Source: Actinocorallia populi
GTDB lineage: Bacteria; Actinomycetota; Actinomycetes; Streptosporangiales; Streptosporangiaceae
Length of the DNA stretch: 64,000 nucleotides
Direction of reading: 5' to 3'
NCBI RefSeq assembly: GCF_002995495.1
Contig: NZ_PVZV01000012.1
Span: 62,001 to 126,000, forward strand
Positions within the stretch are counted from its first letter, which is position 1; each line of letters starts with the position of its first letter. Position numbers and translations under genes: made by a program. Below, in pieces: positions 58,332 through 64,000 of the stretch. The notes beneath the pieces were generated by a model. It had not been told where the DNA came from and ran no database searches. It saw nothing but the letters and a program-made list of their open reading frames with translations.

Positions 58332-58661
58332 ATGAAGATCGTGCTTGTCGGAGGAACCGGCCTGATCGGCTCGAAGCTCGTGACGAGGCCGGGCGAGCAC
58401 GGCCACGTGGCGGTGCCGGCCGCACCGGACACCGGCGTCGACACGCTCACCGGCGAGGGGCTGGCCGGGTCCGGGAGCGTGAAGGAGCCCGCCGACCTGC
58501 CGGCCTCGGAATGGTTGTTCGACCCGGCTGAGGAGCAGGAGTACGAGGTGGGCCTTCGCGGCCTCCTCGGGGCGGTCCGGGAACTGAACGGCGACGCCCG
58601 GCACGACCGTCGGGCGCCCGAGAGCCACCGCATTCCGAACGTAGGAACGGGAGACCAGTGA
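58332..58661 (+). pseudogene. Truncated SDR/NmrA-like NAD-binding protein
   Basis: A 109-residue frame with a good AGGAGGG before ATG 58332. Residues 1-45 are a clear NmrA/SDR nucleotide fold (MKIVLVGGTGLIGSKLVTRP, then NTGV-like DTGVDTLTGEGLAG). The rest of the 250-residue fold is missing: the sequence jumps to an unrelated acidic stretch (EEQEYEVGLRGLLGAVREL) and stops. It overlaps the next gene by GTGA. It is still probably transcribed and translated, so it may act now as a leader or coupling gene. SDR/epimerase genes are typical ECF41 targets. Confidence 0.6.
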
Positions 58662-60418
58662 ATCAGCCGGTACAGCAGCGGCGTCATGCCGCTTCCGCCG
58701 CGGCGGCGGGGATCACCACGCTCGACGACCTGCGCGAGCACCTGCAGTGGGCGATCGAGCTGGAGCACGCGACCCTGCCGCCGTACCTGTGCGCGCTCTA
58801 CTCGCTGGACCGGGAGCGCAACGCCGAGGCCGCCGAGCTGGTGGCGAGCGTCTTCGTCGAGGAGATGCTCCACCTGGCCCTGGCCGCGAACCTGCTGAAC
58901 GCCGTCGGCGGCCGGCCGTGCCTGGACACGCCGCGGATGCTGCCGCCGCATCCGCGGCGGCTGCCGCACGGCGACCCGTCCCTGGAGCTGTCACTGCTCC
59001 CGTTCGGCCCGGAGGCGCTCGACCTGTTCCTCCGGCTCGAGCGGCCGGCCCCGGCGGGCGCTCCGCCGGAGGGCGACCGCTACGAGACGATCGGGCAGTT
59101 CTACGCCGCCATCGAGGCGGGGCTGCGCGACCTGTGCGACCGGCTCGGCGAGCGGGCGGTCTTCAGCGGCGACCCGGCCCGCCAGGTCCGCGACGGCCAC
59201 TTCCGGCACACCGGCGGCCGGCTGGTCGAGGTGCGCGATCTGGCCTCCGCGCTGACCGCGCTGGCCGAGATCGTCGAGCAGGGCGAGGGCCTGGCCGGAG
59301 GCGAGGTCTGGGACGGCGACCAGGACGTCCACGACCCCGAGCGGGAGGAGGTCGCGCACTACTACCGCTTCCAGGAGCTGCGGTCCGGCCGGCGCTACCG
59401 GCGCGGTGACACCCCGCAGTCGGGCCCGACCGGCGACCCGATCAGCGTGGACTTCTCCGGCGTCCACCCGATGCGGCATGACCCGCGGCTCTCCGACCAC
59501 GAGCCGAGCCACCCGATCCGCGTGGCCCAGGACGAGTTCAACCACACCTACTGCGCGGTGCTGCACCTGCTGGATCGGGCGTTCAACGGCAGCCCGAGGC
59601 TGCTCGCGGTCGCCACCGGCACCATGTACGGGCTGAAGGCCCAGGCGCAGGCCCTGATGGAGATGCCCGACGGGGAGGGCGTGACGGCCGGTCCCACCTT
59701 CGACTACGTCGCGCCGGAGCTGCGCCGGTGGAGCGTCGGCGACCGGAGGCGGATCGTGGTGCTCGCCGACGGGCCCTACCTGGTGTACGGCGGGCTCCCG
59801 CTCCGGCGCAAGCTCAAGATCGTCAGCCCGGAGAACGACGACTCGCTGACCTGGAGGACCGGCGAGGACCTGGAGACCGAGGACACCTACGCGCTGTGCC
59901 GCTGCGGCCGGTCGGGCAGCAAGCCGTTCTGCGACGGCACGCATGCCGTCGTCGGATTCGACGGTGCCGAGGCCGCCGATCTCCGGCCCTACAAGGAGAT
60001 GCAGCACGTCCACGACGGGGTCGGCATCTCCGCCCAGCGGGTCGGCGAGCTGTGCATGCACGCCGCCTTCTGCATCGGCAGCACCAGGCCGATCGCCAAG
60101 ATGCTCGACGACACCGACGACCCCGACATGCGCTCCACCATCATGGGCCGCATCGACCACTGCCCCTCCGGGTCCTACAGCTACGCCCTGGAGCGCGGCG
60201 GCGAGACCGTCGAGGCCGACCTGCCCCAGGCCGTCTCGGTCCTCGAGGAGGAGCACGGCCTGGCCAGCGCGCTGTGGGTCACCGGCGGAGTGCCGGTCCT
60301 GCACGCCGACGGCCGGCTTCTGGAGACCCGCAACAGGGTGACGTTGTGCCGCTGCGGCCGTTCCGGCCGCAAACCGCTGTGCGACGGAACCCACCGAGAG
60401 ACCGGCTTCCGCGAGTGA
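58658..60418 (+). CDS. Ferritin-like domain protein fused to two CDGSH iron-sulfur domains
   Basis: A 586-residue fusion. The N-terminal ferritin-like domain (about 20-310) contains HLQWAIELEHATLPPYLCAL, VFVEEMLHLALAANLLNAVG and later DEFNHTYCAVLHLLDRAFNG, with Glu and His at di-iron positions. Two CDGSH domains follow: CRCGRSGSKPFCDGTH near 415-430 and CRCGRSGRKPLCDGTH near 563-578, each able to bind a 2Fe-2S cluster through 3 Cys and 1 His. The GTG start overlaps the previous gene (GTGA). An ECF41-like promoter controls the unit, which suggests a redox or stress function. Confidence 0.85.
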   Translation: MNQPVQQRRHAASAAAAGITTLDDLREHLQWAIELEHATLPPYLCALYSLDRERNAEAAELVASVFVEEMLHLALAANLLNAVGGRPCLDTPRMLPPHPRRLPHGDPSLELSLLPFGPEALDLFLRLERPAPAGAPPEGDRYETIGQFYAAIEAGLRDLCDRLGERAVFSGDPARQVRDGHFRHTGGRLVEVRDLASALTALAEIVEQGEGLAGGEVWDGDQDVHDPEREEVAHYYRFQELRSGRRYRRGDTPQSGPTGDPISVDFSGVHPMRHDPRLSDHEPSHPIRVAQDEFNHTYCAVLHLLDRAFNGSPRLLAVATGTMYGLKAQAQALMEMPDGEGVTAGPTFDYVAPELRRWSVGDRRRIVVLADGPYLVYGGLPLRRKLKIVSPENDDSLTWRTGEDLETEDTYALCRCGRSGSKPFCDGTHAVVGFDGAEAADLRPYKEMQHVHDGVGISAQRVGELCMHAAFCIGSTRPIAKMLDDTDDPDMRSTIMGRIDHCPSGSYSYALERGGETVEADLPQAVSVLEEEHGLASALWVTGGVPVLHADGRLLETRNRVTLCRCGRSGRKPLCDGTHRETGFRE

Positions 60419-60491
60419 TCGCGGGGCCGCACGAGCGGCCGGACCAACGGGGGACGGCCGCCGAGAGGCACGAAGAGAAGGAGAACCGCTC

Positions 60492-61457
60492 ATGAACAGG
60501 CATGTGCTCGAACCCGCGGCGCAGGAACTCGCCGACGCCACGTCCAAGCCTCCGTTTCTGTACCAGCTCGGCCCCGAGGGCGCCCGCAAGGTCCTGGACG
60601 ACCTTCAGGCGGCCCCGGTCCCGCTGCCGGAGGTGACCGAGAAGTGGCTCACGGTGCCGGCCGAGGTGGGCGACGTGCGGGTGCGGATCGTCAAGCCCGC
60701 CGGGGCGGCCGAGGAGATCCTGCCGGTCGTGCTGTACGTGCACGGCGGCGGGTGGGTGATCGGCAACGCCGCCACCCACGACCGGCTGGTCCGCGAGCTG
60801 GCCGTCGGCGCGCACGCCGCCGTCGCGTTCGTGGAGTACGACCGCTCGCCCGAGGCCAGGTACCCGGTCGCGATCGAGCAGGCGTACGCCGCCGCCCGGT
60901 TCCTGACGGCCAACGGCGCGAAGGGCAACCTGGACGTCTCCCGGATGGCGGTCGCCGGTGACTCGGTCGGCGGCAACATGACCGCGGCCCTGACGATCAT
61001 GGCCAAGCGGCGCGGCGACGTGACGTTCGTCCACCAGTCGCTGTACTACCCGGTCACCGACGCGGCCCAGGACACCGACAGCTACCGCGAGTTCGCCGAC
61101 GGCCCCTACCTGACCGCCAAGGCCATGGCCTGGTTCTGGGACGCCTACACCACCGACCCCGCCCAGCGCGCCGAGATCACCGCCTCGCCGCTGCGCGCGA
61201 CCCTCGAGGACCTGGCCGGCCTGCCGCCCGCGCTCGTCATCGTCGACGAGAACGACGTGCTCCGCGACGAGGGCGAGGCCTACGCCCGCCGCCTCACCGA
61301 GGCGGGCGTCCCCACCACCAGCGTCCGCTACAACGGCACCCTCCACGACTTCATGATGCTCAACCCCCTGTGCGGCACCCGGGCGGTCCGGGCCGCCACC
61401 GCGCAGGCGATCGCCGCCCTCAAGCACGCCTTCGACACCGGGAAGGACAACTCGTGA
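60492..61457 (+). CDS. Alpha/beta hydrolase (hormone-sensitive lipase family)
   Basis: A 321-residue esterase: oxyanion motif VVLYVHGGGWVIGNAATHDR, nucleophile elbow MAVAGDSVGGNMTAALTIMA (GDSVGG), acid VIVDENDVLRDEGEAYARRL and His TLHDFMMLNPL. This family hydrolyses short-chain esters. ATG 60492 follows AAGGAG. It lies 73 bp behind the CDGSH gene and overlaps the next hydrolase by GTGA, so it is probably part of the same operon. Confidence 0.9.
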   Translation: MNRHVLEPAAQELADATSKPPFLYQLGPEGARKVLDDLQAAPVPLPEVTEKWLTVPAEVGDVRVRIVKPAGAAEEILPVVLYVHGGGWVIGNAATHDRLVRELAVGAHAAVAFVEYDRSPEARYPVAIEQAYAAARFLTANGAKGNLDVSRMAVAGDSVGGNMTAALTIMAKRRGDVTFVHQSLYYPVTDAAQDTDSYREFADGPYLTAKAMAWFWDAYTTDPAQRAEITASPLRATLEDLAGLPPALVIVDENDVLRDEGEAYARRLTEAGVPTTSVRYNGTLHDFMMLNPLCGTRAVRAATAQAIAALKHAFDTGKDNS

Positions 61458-62170
61458 GCACCACTGAGCAGCCCGTCGCCGTCCTCGTCCACGGCGCCTT
61501 CGCCGAATCGGCCAGCTGGAACCGCGTCATCTCGCGACTGAACGACCGCGGCCTCCGGGCCCTCGCCGTGGCCAACCCGCTGCGCGGCCTGGAGAACGAC
61601 GCCGCCTACCTGCGCGACGTGATCAGCGGTCTGGGCCGTCCGGTCGTCCTCGTCGGCCATTCCTACGCCGGTCTGGTGATCAGCCAGGCGGCGGCGGGCA
61701 ACGAGGCGGTCCGCTCCCTGGTCTACGTCGCGGCCTTCGCTCCCGAGCTCGGCGAGAGCGCGCTGCTGCTGTCCGGCAAGTTCCCGGGCAGCACCCTGGA
61801 GGAGGCGCTGGTCGCCTATCCGCTCTCCGCGGGCGGCAACGAGTTCCGGATCGCCGAGGACAGGTTCCACCACCAGTTCTGCGCGGACCTGGAAGCCGAC
61901 GAGGCCGCCCTGATGGCGGCGACCCAGCGCCCGGTGACCGCGGAGGCGCTGACCGACGGTGCGGGCGAGCCGGGATGGCGCACCATCCCGTCCTGGTTCG
62001 TCTTCGGTGATCGGGACCGCAACATCCCGGCCGAGGTGCTGCGGTTCATGGCCGAGCGCGCCTCCTCGCGCGGGACCCGCGAGATCGCGGGCGCCTCGCA
62101 CGCGATCGCGGCGTCCCGGCCGGACGCCGTGGCCGCCGCCGTCCTGGAGGCCGCGGGGAAGGCCGTCTGA
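61454..62170 (+). CDS. Alpha/beta hydrolase (EstC/hydroxynitrile lyase-like)
   Basis: A 238-residue alpha/beta hydrolase: VAVLVHGAFAESASWNRVIS, nucleophile VVLVGHSYAGLVISQAAAGN (GHSYAG), acid WFVFGDRDRNIPAEVLRFMA and His AGASHAIAASRPDAVAAAVL. Typical of small esterases that act on aliphatic or aromatic esters. GTG 61454 overlaps the upstream stop (GTGA). It ends the operon; a 16-bp stem follows at 62220. Confidence 0.9.
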   Translation: MSTTEQPVAVLVHGAFAESASWNRVISRLNDRGLRALAVANPLRGLENDAAYLRDVISGLGRPVVLVGHSYAGLVISQAAAGNEAVRSLVYVAAFAPELGESALLLSGKFPGSTLEEALVAYPLSAGGNEFRIAEDRFHHQFCADLEADEAALMAATQRPVTAEALTDGAGEPGWRTIPSWFVFGDRDRNIPAEVLRFMAERASSRGTREIAGASHAIAASRPDAVAAAVLEAAGKAV

Positions 62171-62219
62171 CAGGTGACGGCCACGTCGCGCGGTGTTCGG
62201 GGGATCGCGCGACGGCTCC

Positions 62220-62254
62220 GATGACCCGGTGGGCGTCGCGCCCACCGGGTCATC
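62220..62254 (+). terminator. Hairpin terminator of the ferritin/CDGSH operon
   Basis: The 16 bases at 62220-62235 (GATGACCCGGTGGGCG) pair perfectly with 62239-62254, with a 3-nt loop TCG, 50 bp after the last stop codon. Confidence 0.85.
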
Positions 62255-62331
62255 GGCGGATCGTCCCGGTGAAGGCGGCTGGACGACCGCGAACAGGTTG
62301 GCGGAATGACATCAACAGAGCGAAGGCTTGG

Positions 62332-63252
62332 ATGAACATGCATCTAGACGGCCAAGAACCGGAGAACTCCCTAGAACAGGCCGCTTCCACCTTCATCGAG
62401 GTGCGTCCGCGCCTCTTCGGCATCGCCTACCGGATGCTCGGCAGCGCGGTGGAGGCCGAAGACGTGGTCCAGGAGACCTGGTTGCGCTGGCAGAACACCG
62501 AACGTTCGGTCGTCGTCAACCCGGCGGCCTTCCTGTCCTTGATCACCACGCGGCTGTCCATCAACTCCGCGCAGTCCGCCCGGTCCCGCCGCGAGACCTA
62601 CGTCGGTCCCTGGCTCCCCGAACCCGTCGACACCAGCGCCGACCCCGCCCTCGGCGCCGAACGGGGTGAAGCGCTCGAATTCGCCCTGCTGCTGCTGCTC
62701 GAGAAGCTCACTCCCGCCCAGCGGGCCGCCTACGTCCTCCGCGAGGCCTTCGACTACCCCTACGAGCAGATCGCCGAGGTCCTCCAGCTCGGCCAGGCCA
62801 ACGTCCGCCAGCTGGTGAGCCGCGCCCGCAGGCACCTGAACGACGAGCGGCGCGAGTCCATCGACGCGGCCGAGCACCGGCACCTCCTCTCGGCCTTCCT
62901 CGACGCCGCGCAGGCGGGCAACGTCGCGGCCCTCGAGGACCTCTTCGCCGCGGACGTGGTCAGCTCCTCCGACGGCAACGGCATCCGCGGAGCCGCGAGA
63001 TTCCCTCTGACCGGCGCCAACCGCGTGGCGCGCTTCGTCGCGGCGTACGGCTCGAGGCACATATCGCCGGCCGACGTCGCCTGGGTCGACGTGAACGGGC
63101 GGCCCGGCGTGATCCTTCCACGCCCCTCGGGTTTCACGCTCCTCACCCTCGAGGCCTCGCCGGAGGGCATCCACCACCTCATGTGGATCGTCAGCCCCGC
63201 CAAGCTCGACGCGTTCGAGTGGTCGCGTTCCCGGAACCTCGCGAAAATCTGA
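62332..63252 (+). CDS. ECF41-type sigma factor with SnoaL-like C-terminal domain (SigJ-like)
   Basis: A 306-residue ECF41 sigma factor. Region 2 (about 18-85) has RPRLFGIAYRMLGSAVEAED and VVQETWLRWQ. Region 4 (about 120-170) has LTPAQRAAYVLREAFDYPYE and QIAEVLQLGQANVRQLVSRA. A SnoaL-like domain (185-300) begins HRHLLSAFLDAAQAGNVAAL and ends EGIHHLMWIVSPAKLDAFEW. The linker WLPEPVDT is typical. ECF41 sigmas lack anti-sigmas; the C-terminal domain regulates them. ATG 62332 follows GAAGG. Four ECF41-like promoters in the window are its likely targets. Confidence 0.9.
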   Translation: MNMHLDGQEPENSLEQAASTFIEVRPRLFGIAYRMLGSAVEAEDVVQETWLRWQNTERSVVVNPAAFLSLITTRLSINSAQSARSRRETYVGPWLPEPVDTSADPALGAERGEALEFALLLLLEKLTPAQRAAYVLREAFDYPYEQIAEVLQLGQANVRQLVSRARRHLNDERRESIDAAEHRHLLSAFLDAAQAGNVAALEDLFAADVVSSSDGNGIRGAARFPLTGANRVARFVAAYGSRHISPADVAWVDVNGRPGVILPRPSGFTLLTLEASPEGIHHLMWIVSPAKLDAFEWSRSRNLAKI

Positions 63253-63263
63253 TGGCGGGGGGC

Positions 63264-63290
63264 TGTCACAGATCACCCTGCTGTCCGGTC
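63264..63290 (+). promoter_or_regulatory. ECF41-like promoter copy 3 (before truncated sigma gene)
   Basis: TGTCACA at 63264-63270, 16 bp, GGTC at 63287-63290, with CTGTCC just before the last box. It lies 65 bp before the ATG at 63356 and just after the intact sigma gene stop. Confidence 0.7.
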
Positions 63291-63355
63291 AATGCTGTCC
63301 GAGGCCAGGCGATGGCCTGAAGAACGCGGTGACCGGCGGAACAGGAGCGATCACC

Positions 63356-63838
63356 ATGGCGGACGCCGGACCGGCGGACCCTGCGGACGGGACGGGGGAT
63401 CCCGGCGAGGCGGCAAGGGCCTTCGCCGAGATCCGGCCGCGCCTGTTCGGTATCGCCTACCGCATGCCGGGCAGCGTCACCGAAGCCGAAGACCTGCTCC
63501 AGGACGTGTGGCTGCGCTGGCAGGCGTACGACCGCGGATCCGTGGCCGCCTCGGCCGCCTTCCTGACGACGGCGACCACGCGGCTCGCGATCAACCTCCT
63601 GCAGTCCGCACGGGTCCGCCGGGAGGCCTACGTCGGCCAATGGCTGCCGGAACCCGTCACCACCGGTGCCGACCCGTACCTCGGCGCCGAACGCGGCGAG
63701 GCCCTCGGTCTCGCGGTCCTGCTCCTCCCGGAGCGGCTCTCGCCCACGGGCGGGCGCATCGACCAGGTCATGGGGATGATGGACCCTGACAAGATCGCCG
63801 CGGTGTCCGCGCCGTGTGCCCCGCGTCCTCTTCGGTGA
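63356..63838 (+). pseudogene. Internally deleted ECF41 sigma factor
   Basis: A 160-residue frame with AGGAG before ATG 63356. Region 2 is complete (RPRLFGIAYRMPGSVTEAED, LLQDVWLRWQ) and so is the linker AYVGQWLPEPVTTGADP, but after LPERLSPT the sequence jumps to GGRIDQVMGMMDPDKIAAVS, the normal end of the SnoaL-like domain. Region 4 and most of the extension are lost in frame (about 140 residues). It cannot recognise a -35 element alone; it might still bind core RNA polymerase. An ECF41-like promoter lies on each side. Confidence 0.7.
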
Positions 63839-63847
63839 TACTGCGGA

Positions 63848-63874
63848 GGTCACAGAAGGGTGACCTGTCCGGTC
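63848..63874 (+). promoter_or_regulatory. ECF41-like promoter copy 4 (end of window)
   Basis: GGTCACA at 63848-63854, 16 bp, GGTC at 63871-63874, with the same CTGTCC before the last box as copy 3. It drives whatever begins near 63906 or beyond the window. Confidence 0.6.
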
Positions 63875-63905
63875 AAAGTGACGAACCAAACGAAGTGAGG
63901 ACAAC

Positions 63906-64000
63906 GTGCGGACGATCTCGACAGCCTGCGGCCACGCCGAACGCCGGAGACGGATGAGGGGCGGTCCCGCCCGCCCGGCCTCCCCGCCGCGCGGTCGGGA
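63906..64000 (+). other. Possible start of a further gene, cut by the window end
   Basis: A GTG at 63906 opens a frame to the last base (VRTISTACGHAERRRRMRGG). The residues are Arg/Pro-rich and may be non-coding. A weak GAGG precedes it. The promoter at 63848 implies that some target gene starts here or just downstream. Confidence 0.2.

Noticed and set aside
1-64000. CRISPR arrays, tRNA or rRNA genes
   Set aside because: No regularly spaced direct repeats, no cloverleaf with T-loop signature and no rRNA-like conserved stretch were seen by eye; a covariance-model scan would be needed to exclude small RNAs.

Overview
The window is about 70 % G+C, with frequent GTG and TTG starts, many TetR/LuxR/ECF regulators, several leaderless promoters, an F420-type LLM oxidoreductase tail and a HelR-type protein. 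This fits the chromosome of a soil or saprophytic actinomycete, plausibly Streptosporangiales-like; the genus cannot be read from this sequence. I see no rRNA, tRNA or CRISPR array. The whole window looks like accessory, stress and resistance chromosome: small regulator-target modules separated by decayed gene fragments.

Layout. 1-4.5 kb: end of an LLM flavin/F420 oxidoreductase, a TetR regulator, a PEP-synthase-like phosphotransferase and an unrecognised partner protein. 4.6-6.7 kb: EmrB/QacA-type MFS exporter with a divergent TetR gene and two 24-bp operators. 6.8-11.2 kb: an arsenic-type cluster (SigZ-like sigma factor with a Cys tail, two tiny Cys-rich proteins, ArsO-like flavoprotein, MFS permease, ArsN1-like acetyltransferase). 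11.4-14.7 kb: SnoaL/TetR divergent pair, then an insertion carrying a DUF6461-like gene inside a broken HNH nuclease gene, a VOC protein and an HxlR remnant. 14.8-17.3 kb: quinone-reductase-like/SDR operon with a TetR gene. 17.5-22.1 kb: histidine kinase, response regulator and beta-propeller operon with a divergent membrane protein. 22.1-25.7 kb: WYL regulator and VOC target, an unknown gene pair and a stand-alone HflX N-domain. 26-32 kb: BASS transporter, ArsR-SRPBCC fusion with a 41-bp palindrome, orphan ABC ATPase, and a MarR/SMR/SMR efflux operon. 32-36.5 kb: GIDE-domain protein, double-hotdog thioesterase, HelR-like RNA polymerase helicase. 36.7-40.1 kb: TetR and ABC-2 exporter. 40.2-46.6 kb: cation/proton antiporter, CASTOR/POLLUX-like channel, LysR/PACE efflux pair, and an EamA exporter behind a polyproline leader peptide. 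46.7-49.3 kb: GNAT and an ECF42-type sigma/YCII pair. 49.5-64 kb: two SDRs, tannase, LAL-type LuxR regulator, cupin, hydrolases, a ferritin-like/CDGSH fusion operon, an intact ECF41 sigma factor and a truncated second copy.

How it works together. Most modules pair one repressor with an exporter or detoxifying enzyme, and the shared operators can be read directly between divergent genes. The last 15 kb carries four copies of one promoter motif (GTCACA-N16-GGTC). These lie before the SDR at 49.65 kb, before the ferritin/CDGSH operon, before the truncated sigma gene and after it, so I infer a local ECF41 regulon. Arsenic, rifamycin-like (HelR) and cationic biocide (SMR, PACE) resistance functions are represented. 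Gene decay is marked by HNH nuclease, IS3 transposase, HxlR, YwqG, LtrA and NmrA-like fragments.
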